From Devosia sp. Root413D1 (GTDB taxonomy: Bacteria; Pseudomonadota; Alphaproteobacteria; Rhizobiales; Devosiaceae): a stretch of DNA of 64,000 bases. A program made the translations under genes and the position numbers. Below are positions 35,374 through 44,416 of the stretch, in pieces; the first letter of the stretch is position 1, and the number at the start of each line of letters is the position of its first letter. The stretch is from the NCBI RefSeq assembly GCF_001425235.1, contig NZ_LMEA01000010.1, positions 6,275 through 70,274 on the forward strand. Reading direction: 5' to 3'. Under the pieces are notes generated by a model that saw only the letters and a program-made list of their open reading frames with translations, did not search any database and was not told the origin of the DNA.

Positions 35374-36774
35374 GTGGCGACGAAAGACGGGAAGCTCTCA
35401 CTTAATGCGCTGATTGCCATGGTCGTGGGATCAATGGTGGGCGCCGGGATATTCAATCTTCCCGGCCGCTTCGGCGCGGCCACCGGGCCGTTTGGCGCCA
35501 TCATCGCTTGGGCCATAGCCGGCACCGGCATGTACATGCTGGCGCGGGTGTTCCAGACGCTGGCGGCGAAGCGGCCGGACATCGATTCCGGCGTATTCGC
35601 TTACGCCAAGGCCGGCTTCGGCGACTATATGGGGTTCCTCTCGGCCTTCGGTTACTGGCTCGGCAGCTGCCTCGGCAACGTCTTCTACTGGGTGCTGATG
35701 ATCTTCGGCGACGGCAGCTCGGTCATCGCCATCATCGTGTCGCTCTGCGGCATCTGGGCCTTCCACTTCCTGATCCTGCGCGGCGTGCAGCAGGCCGCCT
35801 TCATCAACACCATCGTCACCATCGCCAAGCTGGTGCCGCTGTTCGTGGCGCTGCTGATCATGATCTTCGTGTTCAACTACCAGCAGTTCGCCGAGAACTT
35901 CTTCGGCGGGGTCGGCATGCCGGAGAAATCGCTGGTCAACCAGGTGCGCGACACCATGCTCATCACGGTGTTCGTGTTTCTCGGCATCGAGGGCGCCAGC
36001 GTCTATTCGCGCTTCGCCAAGAAGCGCGCCGATGTCGGCACCGCGACGATCCTCGGCTTTCTCGGCGTCACCGGGCTGATGGTGGCGATTACGCTGCTGC
36101 CCTATGCCGCCATGCCGCAAGCGACGATGGCCGGACTGCAGCAGCCGTCGCTGGCCGGGGTGCTGGAAGAGATCGTCGGGCATTGGGGCGCGGTGTTCAT
36201 TTCGATCGGCGTGCTGATCTCGGTGCTCGGCGCCTACCTCGCCTGGTCGCTGATCTGCGCCGAGGTGCTGTTCGCCGCAGCGAAGTCGAAAGACATGCCC
36301 AGGCTGTTCGCCGCCGAGAACGCCAACGGCGTTCCTGCCAACGCCCTGTGGCTGACCAATATCGTCGTCTCGCTGTTCGTCATCTCGACCTATTTCTCGC
36401 AGGACGCCTTCAACTTCATGCTCGATATGACCAGCGTCACGGCGCTGCTGCCCTACCTGCTGGTGGCGGGGTATGGGGTGCTGATCGCACAGCGCGGCGA
36501 GGGGTATGAGGCGACGCCTGGCGAGCGCACCGGCGACCTGATCGTTGCCGCCATCGCGGCGCTCTATACCCTCGTGATGTTCGTCGCGGCGGGGCTGCAA
36601 TATGTGCTGCTGCTCGCCGTGCTGCTGGTGCCGGGCACCATCCTCTACTTCTGGGCTCGCCGCGAGCAAAAGCTCCGCCTGTTCAGCCCCGCCGAGCTCA
36701 TCGTCTTCGCCGTCGCCCTCGTCGCCGGTCTTGCCGGCGCGTGGGGGCTGATCAGCGGCGCCATCGTCCCATGA
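35374..36774 (+). CDS. arcD: Arginine/ornithine-type amino acid antiporter
   Basis: A 466-residue membrane transporter of the APA (basic amino acid/polyamine antiporter) family with about twelve membrane segments. The N-terminal [20 protein letters not shown] is the family substrate-binding loop; [18 protein letters not shown] is the usual region after TM6. Directly followed by arginine deiminase, so exchange of arginine for ornithine or citrulline is the likely role. The GTG start has a GGAGG eight bases upstream. First gene of a five-gene operon. Confidence 0.9.
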   Translation: MATKDGKLSLNALIAMVVGSMVGAGIFNLPGRFGAATGPFGAIIAWAIAGTGMYMLARVFQTLAAKRPDIDSGVFAYAKAGFGDYMGFLSAFGYWLGSCLGNVFYWVLMIFGDGSSVIAIIVSLCGIWAFHFLILRGVQQAAFINTIVTIAKLVPLFVALLIMIFVFNYQQFAENFFGGVGMPEKSLVNQVRDTMLITVFVFLGIEGASVYSRFAKKRADVGTATILGFLGVTGLMVAITLLPYAAMPQATMAGLQQPSLAGVLEEIVGHWGAVFISIGVLISVLGAYLAWSLICAEVLFAAAKSKDMPRLFAAENANGVPANALWLTNIVVSLFVISTYFSQDAFNFMLDMTSVTALLPYLLVAGYGVLIAQRGEGYEATPGERTGDLIVAAIAALYTLVMFVAAGLQYVLLLAVLLVPGTILYFWARREQKLRLFSPAELIVFAVALVAGLAGAWGLISGAIVP

Positions 36775-36793
36775 TCCCCTGGAGATCCATGCC

Positions 36794-38035
36794 ATGAGCA
36801 CGGCAACTGCGTTCGGAGTGCACTCGGAAGTTGGCCAGTTGCGCAAAGTGCTGGTGTGCGCGCCGGGGCGGGCGCACCAGCGGCTCACCCCCTCGAACTG
36901 CGACGACCTGCTGTTCGACGATGTGATGTGGGTCGATGTGGCCAAGCGCGACCATTTCGATTTCATGCAGAAGCTCAGGGATCGCGGCGTCGACGTGGTC
37001 GAGATGCACAGCGCACTGGCGGAGACTGTCGCCGTACCCGAGGCCAAGAAGTGGATCCTCGACAACCAGGTGGTCGCCAACCAGGTCGGCCCCGACCTCG
37101 TCGACGACGTCCGCTCCTATCTCGAGGGCCTCGACAACCGGCAATTGGCGGAAACGCTGATCGGCGGGCTTTCCACCTACGAGTTTCCCGATAGCCATGG
37201 CGCCGGGCTGATGGAGCTGGTCCGCGATGCGGCGGGGGTCAACGAGTACCTGCTGCCGCCGCTGCCCAATACGCTCTATACCCGCGACACCACCTGCTGG
37301 ATTTATGGCGGTGTAACGCTCAACCCGCTGTACTGGCCGGCGCGGCACGAGGAGACCATCCTCACCACCTCGATCTACAAGTTCCACCCGGACTTCGCCG
37401 GCAAGGTGAATGTCTGGTGGGGCGATCCGACCAGGGACTGGGGCATGGCAACGCTCGAGGGCGGCGACGTGATGCCGATCGGCAAGGGTAATGTGCTGAT
37501 CGGGATGAGCGAGCGCACCTCGCGCCAGGGCATCGCGCAACTGGCGCAGTCGCTGTTCGAGCAGGGCGCCGTGGAGCGCGTCATCATCGCCGCGATGCCG
37601 AAACTGCGCGCCGCGATGCATCTCGACACGGTGTTCACCTTCGCCGATCGCGACTGCGTGCTGCTCTACCCCGATATCGTCAACAAGATCGAATGCTTCT
37701 CCTACCGTCCGGACGGTAAGGGCGGCATCGTGCTCAGCAAGGACAAGGGGCTGGTGGAGACGGTTACCGAGGCGCTGGGCTTGAAGCAGCTGCGCGTCGT
37801 CGAGACCGGCGGCAACGCCTATATGCGCGAGCGCACGCAGTGGGATTCAGGCGCTAACCTCGTCTGCGTGTCACCCGGCGTGGTCTTCGCCTATGACCGC
37901 AACACCTACACCAACACGCTGCTGCGCCGCGAAGGCATCGAGGTGATCACCATCTCGGGGTCCGAGCTCGGCCGCGGGCGCGGCGGCGGGCACTGCATGA
38001 CCTGCCCGATCAGCCGCGACGCGGTGGATTATTAG
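36794..38035 (+). CDS. arcA: Arginine deiminase
   Basis: Hydrolyses arginine to citrulline and ammonia. The 413-residue protein carries the expected catalytic set: Cys401 in [10 protein letters not shown], His in [11 protein letters not shown], Glu in TLEGGDVM and Asp in [10 protein letters not shown]. Start [25 protein letters not shown] is typical. It follows the antiporter gene by 19 bases. No ornithine carbamoyltransferase or carbamate kinase gene is in the operon, so ATP production by the full pathway is not encoded here; ammonia release for pH defence is a reasonable alternative. Confidence 0.97.
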   Translation: MSTATAFGVHSEVGQLRKVLVCAPGRAHQRLTPSNCDDLLFDDVMWVDVAKRDHFDFMQKLRDRGVDVVEMHSALAETVAVPEAKKWILDNQVVANQVGPDLVDDVRSYLEGLDNRQLAETLIGGLSTYEFPDSHGAGLMELVRDAAGVNEYLLPPLPNTLYTRDTTCWIYGGVTLNPLYWPARHEETILTTSIYKFHPDFAGKVNVWWGDPTRDWGMATLEGGDVMPIGKGNVLIGMSERTSRQGIAQLAQSLFEQGAVERVIIAAMPKLRAAMHLDTVFTFADRDCVLLYPDIVNKIECFSYRPDGKGGIVLSKDKGLVETVTEALGLKQLRVVETGGNAYMRERTQWDSGANLVCVSPGVVFAYDRNTYTNTLLRREGIEVITISGSELGRGRGGGHCMTCPISRDAVDY

Positions 38036-38045
38036 CGAGGCCGAG

Positions 38046-38651
38046 ATGGAGAGCATCACGCTCGAGCAGGCAGCCGAAGCGTATCGCACAGCGATGCACC
38101 AGGCGGTGCGCAAATACGCGCTGGTCTACATCGCCGAAGCGATACTGCTGATCGTCGCCGGGCTCCTCGCCATGCTCTATCCGCTGCTGAGCGGCGCGGC
38201 GATTGCGGTGCCGCTCGGCTGGCTGCTGATCGCCACCGCGGCGCTGCAGGGGGTCGCGCTGTTCGGCACGAGGCAGATGCCGCATTCGAGCCTGCAGCTG
38301 TTGTCGATCGTCATTGCGCTGCTGGTCGGCATCCTGCTGCTGCGCAACCCGGCCCAGGCGCGCGAGGTGATCACCATGCTGGTGATCGTCTATCTGATGG
38401 TGCAGGGCGTGGCGCGGCTGACCTTCGGCTTCACCATCCGGCCGTTCGAGAACTGGTTGTGGGTGGTGCTCAGCGGTGTCCTGGGAGTTGCCCTGTCGCT
38501 GCTGCTGATCGCCAGCCTGCCGGAGCCGCCGGTCTGGGTGATCGCATTGTTCGTGGGGCTGGAATTGATTGGGGAAGGAGGCGCCATGCTGGCGCTCGCC
38601 TGGAAAGTCGTCGTGCCGCGGGGCGCTCAACCCGCACCCCCTTCACCCTGA
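38046..38651 (+). CDS. hdeD: HdeD-like (DUF308) membrane protein
   Basis: A 201-residue protein with six hydrophobic segments arranged as in HdeD, a membrane protein tied to acid resistance at high cell density in E. coli. The region ALVYIAEAILLIVAGLLAMLYP is the first segment and the middle reads LLRNPAQAREVITML. It is ten bases after arcA and 13 bases before the next gene, so it is part of the operon. The HdeD name rests on topology and family resemblance; mechanism is unknown. Confidence 0.85.
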   Translation: MESITLEQAAEAYRTAMHQAVRKYALVYIAEAILLIVAGLLAMLYPLLSGAAIAVPLGWLLIATAALQGVALFGTRQMPHSSLQLLSIVIALLVGILLLRNPAQAREVITMLVIVYLMVQGVARLTFGFTIRPFENWLWVVLSGVLGVALSLLLIASLPEPPVWVIALFVGLELIGEGGAMLALAWKVVVPRGAQPAPPSP

Positions 38652-38664
38652 ACTGGAGATAGAG

Positions 38665-39048
38665 ATGACCTCGAACTTCTGGGAATTCCTGTGGCTGATC
38701 GCCATCAGCTTCTTCCTTCTGTCCTACCTGATGGTGCTGGTGCGCATCGTGGTCGATGTGTTCCGCGACAATTCCATGGGCGGCTTTGCCAAGGCGCTGT
38801 GGATCATTGCGCTCTTGCTGGTGCCGCTGCTGACGGCGCTGGTCTACATCATCGCGCGCGGCCAGGGCATGGCGCAGCGGCAGCTGGCCGATGAGCGGAA
38901 ATTCAAGTCGCAGACCGACGCTTATATCCGCGAAGTGGCGCAGGCGACGCCGGCCGACCAGATCGCCCGGGCAAAAACGCTGCTGCACGAGGGCGCGATC
39001 ACCGAAGCCGAGTATGCCGAGATCAAGGCGGCGGCGCTGGCGCACTGA
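38665..39048 (+). CDS. Small membrane protein with PLD-N-like and SHOCT parts
   Basis: A 127-residue protein with two membrane segments at the N-terminus (WEFLWLIAISFFLLSYLMVL and ALWIIALLLVPLLTALVYII), similar to the phospholipase D N-terminal region, and a C-terminal SHOCT motif (IARAKTLLHEGAITEAEYAEIKA). SHOCT domains mediate oligomer formation. The ATG at 38665 follows GGAG. Function unknown; co-transcription with arcA and exoD suggests an envelope stress role. Confidence 0.85.
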   Translation: MTSNFWEFLWLIAISFFLLSYLMVLVRIVVDVFRDNSMGGFAKALWIIALLLVPLLTALVYIIARGQGMAQRQLADERKFKSQTDAYIREVAQATPADQIARAKTLLHEGAITEAEYAEIKAAALAH

Positions 39049-39050
39049 CG

Positions 39051-39719
39051 GTGATCGAAACGACACCAGGGGCGGAGGACACCTCCGCCCTGCCGCCCGA
39101 CAGCGAGAACGATCCGATCCAGGCGACACTCGCCGAGATGATCGCCAAGCTGCGAAAGGTGGCGGAAGAGCCGGATGCGCGGTTGACCTGCAATGGGCTG
39201 ATCGAGCTGATCGGCATCCACTCGCATGCGCTGGCGCTGCTGGTGTTCGCGCTGCTCAACCTGTTGCCCGGGCCGCCCGGCTACAATTTCGTCGTCTCGC
39301 TGGTGATCCTGGCATTCGCCATCCTGATGCTGTTCCATCGGCCGATCCACCTGTGGCGGTGGGTCGGCGAGCGGCGGCTGCCGCTGAAGCCGCTGATGAA
39401 GCTCATGGACATTTTGGCGCGGATTGCCGAGGGGCTGACCCGGGTCTCGTCGCCGCGGCTGTTCGCGCTGTCGAGCCGGCCCGCCCTGCCGCTGCTCGGG
39501 CTGTTCAACATCGGCATGGCGCTGGTGATGCTGCCGCCGATCCCGTTCTGCAACATGCTGCCCTCGCTGGCGGTGGCGATGATCAGCGCCGGCATCCTCA
39601 ACCGCGACGGGCTGCTGATCCTCAGCGGGGTGCTGGTCGGGGTGCTGGGGGTGATCGCGGTGCTGATCGCGATCTTCGCGATCATCGCGGTGCTGTGGGC
39701 GATCGATACGGTGGTTTAG
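39051..39719 (+). CDS. exoD: ExoD-like membrane protein
   Basis: A 222-residue protein of the ExoD family, with the landmarks LALLVFALLNLLPGPPGYNF, SRPALPLLGLFNIGMALVML and PFCNMLPSLAVAMIS. In Sinorhizobium, exoD mutants make less exopolysaccharide and are sensitive to alkali. The GTG start is three bases after the previous stop. It closes the arcD-arcA-hdeD-SHOCT-exoD operon, and a family A repeat follows. Confidence 0.9.
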   Translation: MIETTPGAEDTSALPPDSENDPIQATLAEMIAKLRKVAEEPDARLTCNGLIELIGIHSHALALLVFALLNLLPGPPGYNFVVSLVILAFAILMLFHRPIHLWRWVGERRLPLKPLMKLMDILARIAEGLTRVSSPRLFALSSRPALPLLGLFNIGMALVMLPPIPFCNMLPSLAVAMISAGILNRDGLLILSGVLVGVLGVIAVLIAIFAIIAVLWAIDTVV

Positions 39720-39730
39720 GGTGCCGGTGT

Positions 39731-39872
39731 GCTTGGCGCCCCTCACCCCGGCCCTCTCCCCCGGGAGCGCAATTGCGCCCCTAGGAGGGGCGAGGGGGCG
39801 TTGTGGCACTGGCGGTTCAACTCGCGCCCCCTCGCCCCTCTGGGGAGAGGGCCGGGGTGAGGGGGCCAAGCG
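39731..39872. repeat. GC-rich palindromic intergenic repeat, family A
   Basis: 142 bases bounded by GCTTGG and CCAAGC, with long complementary arms of the CCTCACCCCGGCCCTCTCCC type. It separates convergent operons. Confidence 0.85.
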
Positions 39873-39883
39873 CGCTGAGCTAG

Positions 39884-40573
39884 CTACCGACCCGGGATCG
39901 CCGCCACCAGCCGTTCGGTGATGATATCCGGAGCGGTGATGGCCGAGCCGCAGACTACGGCGAAGGCGCCGCGTTCGAACGAGGCGGCGACGTGCTCGGG
40001 GGTCCAGATGCCGCCTTCGACCACCAGCGGCACGTCGAGTGCCGCGACGATCTCGGACACCAGATCGAATGGCGGGCGGGCCACGCCCTCGGTCAGCGCG
40101 GTGTGGCCGACCATAGTGGTGGCGATGAGGTCGGCGCCTTCGGCGGCGGCCTGCCGCGCTTCGTCGAGGGTCGCGATATCGGCCATCACCAGTCTGCCGA
40201 GGCGGTGGGTGGTGGCGGCGATTTCGGCAAAGCTCTCGCCCGGCCGGGTGCCCGATGTGGCCTGGATAGCGACGATATCGGCGCCGGCGGCTGAGAGGGC
40301 CTCGGCGTCGGCGCTGGAGGTGGTGATGTAGTTGTCGAAGCCTTCGCGGGTGTCCTTGACGATGCCGATGATCGGCAGGCTGGTGCGCGGCCGCAGCAAG
40401 CCGACGACATCGGCGCCGTTGAGGCGGAAGCCGCCGGCGCCACCGAGTTCGGCCGCTTCGGCAAGCAGCGCCAGGATATCGGGGCGCTGGCGCAGCGGGC
40501 TTTTCGGGTTCATCGCCTGCGAGGAAACGATCAGCTGGCGCTCGAGGCGCTTGAGCAGAGTAGGGCCAGTCAC
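39884..40573 (-). CDS. nanE: N-acetylmannosamine-6-phosphate 2-epimerase
   Basis: TIM-barrel epimerase converting ManNAc-6-phosphate to GlcNAc-6-phosphate. The 229-residue product shows QRLIVSSQAM-like start, the lysine in GIVKDTREG, AGADIVAIQAT, LVMADIATLDEARQAAAEGADLIATTM and VVEGGIWTPEH, all normal for NanE. Its start overlaps the stop of the DUF4127 gene by four bases. Together with the ROK kinase at 46208 it forms the pathway ManNAc to GlcNAc-6-phosphate. Confidence 0.93.
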   Translation of the reverse strand: MTGPTLLKRLERQLIVSSQAMNPKSPLRQRPDILALLAEAAELGGAGGFRLNGADVVGLLRPRTSLPIIGIVKDTREGFDNYITTSSADAEALSAAGADIVAIQATSGTRPGESFAEIAATTHRLGRLVMADIATLDEARQAAAEGADLIATTMVGHTALTEGVARPPFDLVSEIVAALDVPLVVEGGIWTPEHVAASFERGAFAVVCGSAITAPDIITERLVAAIPGR

Positions 40574-42129
40574 GAGAGATCCCCGGCGATGGTGAAGTCG
40601 ACTTCGAAGCTGCGGTGCCAGGGGAAGCGGACGGCGGTGATGCCGAGGTCGTCCCGCCCGGTGAGGCGCTTCAGGGTGGCGTCGAGGCCGGCGCCGATTG
40701 CGGTCTCGGCTGCCACCTCCTCAGTTCGGTCGGGAAAGCTGTAGACACCGGCGTTCAGCGGCCGGCGCGCCTCGGTCATGTAGGCGAAATCCTCGATCAG
40801 TCGGTGCAGCAGCACGCGACGGGCGGCGGCGGCATCGAAGGTGCCGGCGGCGCGGCCGATCTGGATTGCCGTGGCAGCGGCGACCACTGAGCCGAGCGCA
40901 TTGCCGGCGGTATTCCAGCCGCCATAGGCGACGAGCTCAAGCAGGATGCCGCGGCGGTGCAGCTCCTCGATCAGCAGCGGATCGGCGCCGTTGGAATAGC
41001 GGAGGTCAGCAAGCGCCACCTCGCGGCCGGCGGCCAGCAAGCGGGCGATGAGGTCGGCGGTCTTCTTGGCCTCGACCGCGTCGTCGTCATCGAAGATCGA
41101 CTGGGTGCCGTCATGTCCGGCGCCGGACCTCTCTACCACCATGCCGCAATGGTCGCGGCGCTTCGGGTCGGGGGCATGCACGACGAGGGCCATGGCCTCG
41201 GGGTCGGTGACGGTCACCGAGCCGCTGGCGCGGAGCTGGCGGTCGACCGCCTCGTGCATCGGGCTGTTCTCGTATTTGGCGATACGCTGCATGCCCGGCG
41301 GATCGGCGCATTCGACGGTGAAGCGCGGGGCGACGCCGAAGCGGGCGCCGAGCTGGCGCGCCACCAGTACCGCGGCCACCTCGTCGGCGCCGGGATACAT
41401 CAGCACTTCGCCTGATATGGGGAGGACGTGGCTCCACTGCTTCAGCCACACCTGCTCGGCTGAGCCGGCCGAGTGTTCGGCGGTATCGTCGGCGGTGATC
41501 AGCAGCGGATCGATGACGCCTTCGGAGGCCAGCGCGATGGCTTCGAGATTGACGTGATGGTTGCGCAGCCGCCGGCGCTCGAAATCGGCGACGATCTCAC
41601 CGGGGAGCGCAGCGCGAAGCGCGACGAGCGCCTCGGCATTGCCGGCATGGCTGGCGCCGAGGGTTTCGAGCAGGTCGCGGTGGTGCAGCGCGCCGAGCTG
41701 GTGCAATTCCATGCCGTGCCGGGCCCAGTAATCGGGCTCTTCCTGCGGGTTGTAGGAGTTGGAGGCGCGCATCACCAGCGACACGGCGCAGAGCGGCAGC
41801 GCCGGGTGCACGGCGTGGAGGCGGCGCAGCACGTCGAGGCGGGTGAGGGCGCTGAGCGTCGTATCGGCGGTGGTGCGGGCGGCGATCAGGCCGCCATAGC
41901 AGAGCATATCGAGCGAGGCGATCACCGCGTCGGTCGAGGGCGCCGTGCGCTCGAGCCAGCGGCCGAGGCCGTCGGCATCGCCGGGCTGGCGGAGTTGAGG
42001 CAACAGTTCGGCCGGCGGCAGCACCAGGGTGGCGCCGGCTATGGCGGCGATACCGGCGGGCAGGCCGATATTGACCGGGCGCTCATCGAGGGGAAGGAAG
42101 GCGAGGGAAAGGGCACGTGTGGACGTCAA
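40570..42129 (-). CDS. DUF4127 family protein
   Basis: A 519-residue protein with the DUF4127 opening ALSLAFLPLDERPVNIGLP and the family features SLDMLCYGGLIAAR and VMRASNSYNPQEEPDYW, then VYGGWNTAGNALGS-type endings. No experimentally settled activity is known to me. The start is a TTG at 42129 that overlaps the stop of the upstream GntR gene by four bases, and its own stop overlaps nanE by four, so all three are translated in series. Its place between a regulator and NanE suggests action on an amino sugar or its conjugate. Confidence 0.9.
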   Translation of the reverse strand: MTSTRALSLAFLPLDERPVNIGLPAGIAAIAGATLVLPPAELLPQLRQPGDADGLGRWLERTAPSTDAVIASLDMLCYGGLIAARTTADTTLSALTRLDVLRRLHAVHPALPLCAVSLVMRASNSYNPQEEPDYWARHGMELHQLGALHHRDLLETLGASHAGNAEALVALRAALPGEIVADFERRRLRNHHVNLEAIALASEGVIDPLLITADDTAEHSAGSAEQVWLKQWSHVLPISGEVLMYPGADEVAAVLVARQLGARFGVAPRFTVECADPPGMQRIAKYENSPMHEAVDRQLRASGSVTVTDPEAMALVVHAPDPKRRDHCGMVVERSGAGHDGTQSIFDDDDAVEAKKTADLIARLLAAGREVALADLRYSNGADPLLIEELHRRGILLELVAYGGWNTAGNALGSVVAAATAIQIGRAAGTFDAAAARRVLLHRLIEDFAYMTEARRPLNAGVYSFPDRTEEVAAETAIGAGLDATLKRLTGRDDLGITAVRFPWHRSFEVDFTIAGDLS

Positions 42130-42872
42130 TTCGTATTGTCTCTGCTCGTGCGGAAAATGACGAAATCGTAGGAGTAGCGGTCGGCGCGATAGACGCTTTC
42201 GGCATATTCGATGCGCTGATTCTTGGCATCGTAAGCGACGCGCAGCACCTTGAAGGCCGGCGAGAACTCGGGGACGCCGAGCAGCTTGGCCAAGGGCGGA
42301 TCGAGCACCGTGGCGTGGATCGACTGCTCGGCCTTCTCGATCTTCAGGTGATAGGTCTCGGTGAGCATCTGGTAGAGCGAACCGGTGATGCCGCGCGCCG
42401 CGAGGCCGGGCGCGAGCTTGGCCGGAACATAAGTGTTCTCGATGCACATCGGCTCGCCATCGGCGGTGCGGACGCGCGAGATATGGGCGACCAGATCACG
42501 CGGGCTGAGCGCCAGCCGGGCGCCGATCTCGGCGCCGGCCGGGATTTCTTCCACCACCGTATCGAGCGAGCCGGGAACGAGCCCGCGGGCCCGCATGTCC
42601 TGGGTGAATGAGGTCAGTTCCACTGATTTGGCGATGCGCGGCTCGGAGACGAAGGTGCCGGCCCCCTGGGTGCGGTAGACGCGGCCCTCATAGCCCAATT
42701 GATCGAGGGCGCGCCTTACGGTCAGGCGGGTGACGCCGAAGGTTTCGGCGAGATCACGCTCGGTGGGGAGCTTTTCATGCGGCTTCAGCTCGCCCTCGAT
42801 GAGGCCGAGCAGATAGCTCCGCAACTGGGCGCCCTTGGTGCCCGTGCGACCGTTTCCGGCGGTCTCAGCCAT
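42126..42872 (-). CDS. GntR family regulator (HutC/UTRA type)
   Basis: A 248-residue repressor. The winged helix spans residues 15-80 (LLGLIEGELKPHEKLPTERDLAETF and VTRLTVRRALDQL), followed by a UTRA ligand domain (LTSFTQDMRARGL, ISRVRTADGEPMCIENTYVP, Q-rich end RIEYAESVYRADRYSYDF). GGGAGGG lies before the ATG at 42872. It heads the DUF4127-nanE operon and is divergent from the sugar importer, and in this family the effector is often a sugar phosphate such as GlcNAc-6-phosphate. Confidence 0.93.
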   Translation of the reverse strand: MAETAGNGRTGTKGAQLRSYLLGLIEGELKPHEKLPTERDLAETFGVTRLTVRRALDQLGYEGRVYRTQGAGTFVSEPRIAKSVELTSFTQDMRARGLVPGSLDTVVEEIPAGAEIGARLALSPRDLVAHISRVRTADGEPMCIENTYVPAKLAPGLAARGITGSLYQMLTETYHLKIEKAEQSIHATVLDPPLAKLLGVPEFSPAFKVLRVAYDAKNQRIEYAESVYRADRYSYDFVIFRTSRDNTN

Positions 42873-42890
42873 GATCGGATTCCCTCCCAC

Positions 42891-42988
42891 TGGAGCACGA
42901 TTGCGCTTCGTTGAATCGCACTCCTGCTCCAAGTCCTTGTTTTTCGCGAGATCGAACCGGAAAGGCTTGCAACCTTTCCTGATCTCGC
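42891..42988. repeat. Composite palindromic repeat (family E and family C units)
   Basis: Two hairpins side by side: TGGAGCACGATTGCG with its near complement (42891-42931), and the family C unit GCGAGATC/GATCTCGC (42946-42988) with inner GGAAAGG/CCTTTCC. It lies in the divergent region upstream of the GntR gene. Confidence 0.75.
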
Positions 42989-43031
42989 TTTGGCGCACAT
43001 CAAAGCACAATTCGTCGTTGCCGGGCAAGTG

Positions 43032-43050
43032 AGTGGTATACTCCAATTGC
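43032..43050. promoter_or_regulatory. Possible HutC-type operator
   Basis: GGTATACT around 43035-43042 contains the core GTATAC at 43036-43041, close to the GT.TA.AC type core bound by HutC/UTRA regulators. It sits about 110 bases upstream of the importer. The match is short. Confidence 0.25.
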
Positions 43051-43152
43051 ACCAATATCCGCCTGTTCTATGCAGAATGTGACGCCATGTTGACGCGCTT
43101 CGAAAAATTGGGCTACACCATTTGACGGCATGTAGCCAAGGGAGAATTCAGG

Positions 43153-44412
43153 ATGGAGCGGAAAGCTCAAGCTGGTGCGGCGCATGCCGCGATGTCGACG
43201 GCGCTGGGCGCGGTCATGCTGCTGGGTGGGGCGCTCGGCGCTTCCGCGCAGGACAAGACCGAGGTCACCTTCTCGTATCTGTGGGGCGGCGCGGAGGGCG
43301 CGGCGCTCGAGCAGATCATCACCGATTTCAACGCCAGCCAGGACAAGATCGTGGTCAAGGGCGTGTCGAGCCCCGACATGACCAAACAGCTGGCGTCGAT
43401 GTCGAGCGCCAAGGGCGCCTTCGACATCTCGGACAATTTTGCCTCCAACATCGCCTCGTGGGCGAACCAGGGCATTCTGCTGCCGCTCGACGAGTTCGGT
43501 CTCGATACCGCCGATTTCCCCGAGAGCGCCATGAAGCAGCTGGTGGTCGACGGCGTGCTCTACTCGGTGCCGATCGCCACCCACAATTTCCAGCTGGTCT
43601 ATAACAAGAAGCTGCTCGATGAAGCCGGCGTCACCCCGCCGACCTCGATGGCCGAGCTCGCCGACGCCATCAAGAAGCTGACCAAGGTGGATGCCGAGGG
43701 CAACGTCACCCAGCTCGGCCTCGGGCTCACCGACATCTCGGCCGGCCTCAAGACGCTGGGCTACGCGCATGGCGGCGACTGGAACCGCGACGGCAAGCCG
43801 ACCCCGACCGATCCGGGGTTCGTCGAGGGCGTGCAGTTCTACTTCGACAACGTGGTGGCGCCGGTGACTCCTGCGTCCTACAACAAGTTCGTCGCTGGCT
43901 TCGGCCCCTATATGTCGGACCAGGACTCGTTCAAGCAGGGCAAGATTGCCATGGTGTTTGAGGGCGAGTGGCGCGCCAAGTTCAATACCGAAGCCGGTAT
44001 GGATTGGGGCGTGGTGCAGGTGCCGGGCAAGACCCCCGAGCTCAACGGCTCGACCTGGGCTGATGTGTCGACGATCTTCATCCCGACCAACACCCAGAAC
44101 AAGGAAGCCGCGGGCGAGTTCCTGAAATACCTGATCAGCCCGCCGGCGATGGAAAAGTTCAGCCACGTGCTGGCGAACCTGCCGGGCCGCCTGTCGCTGG
44201 TCGACAGCGCCACCTATGACGACCTGCCGAACTTCAAGGTCTGGCTCGACGCGCTGAAGAACCCAAACACGCACGGCCTGCCGCCGGCGCTGTACATGGC
44301 CGAATACAATGCCGACCTCGCGTCCGCATTCGACTCGGTGCTGCAGGGCGCCCAGACTGCCGAAGCGGCGCTCCAGGGCGTTGCCGATCGTACCGGCTCG
44401 TACTCGCAGTAA
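43153..44412 (+). CDS. Sugar ABC importer substrate-binding protein
   Basis: A 419-residue CUT1-type binding protein with a Sec signal (AMSTALGAVMLLGGALGASA, cut before QDKT). Landmarks are EQIITDFNASQDKIVV, FDISDNFASNIASWANQGI and YNKKLLDEAGVTPPTSMAEL, typical of periplasmic sugar-binding proteins. An AAGGGAG lies upstream of the ATG. First gene of an operon whose next genes are two permeases and a ROK kinase; no ATPase gene is present. Confidence 0.94.
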   Translation: MERKAQAGAAHAAMSTALGAVMLLGGALGASAQDKTEVTFSYLWGGAEGAALEQIITDFNASQDKIVVKGVSSPDMTKQLASMSSAKGAFDISDNFASNIASWANQGILLPLDEFGLDTADFPESAMKQLVVDGVLYSVPIATHNFQLVYNKKLLDEAGVTPPTSMAELADAIKKLTKVDAEGNVTQLGLGLTDISAGLKTLGYAHGGDWNRDGKPTPTDPGFVEGVQFYFDNVVAPVTPASYNKFVAGFGPYMSDQDSFKQGKIAMVFEGEWRAKFNTEAGMDWGVVQVPGKTPELNGSTWADVSTIFIPTNTQNKEAAGEFLKYLISPPAMEKFSHVLANLPGRLSLVDSATYDDLPNFKVWLDALKNPNTHGLPPALYMAEYNADLASAFDSVLQGAQTAEAALQGVADRTGSYSQ

Positions 44413-44416
44413 GCTG

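Noticed and set aside
35431-37080. A 549-codon minus-strand frame
   Set aside because: Antisense to arcD and the arcA start; His/Asp/Gln-rich artefact.
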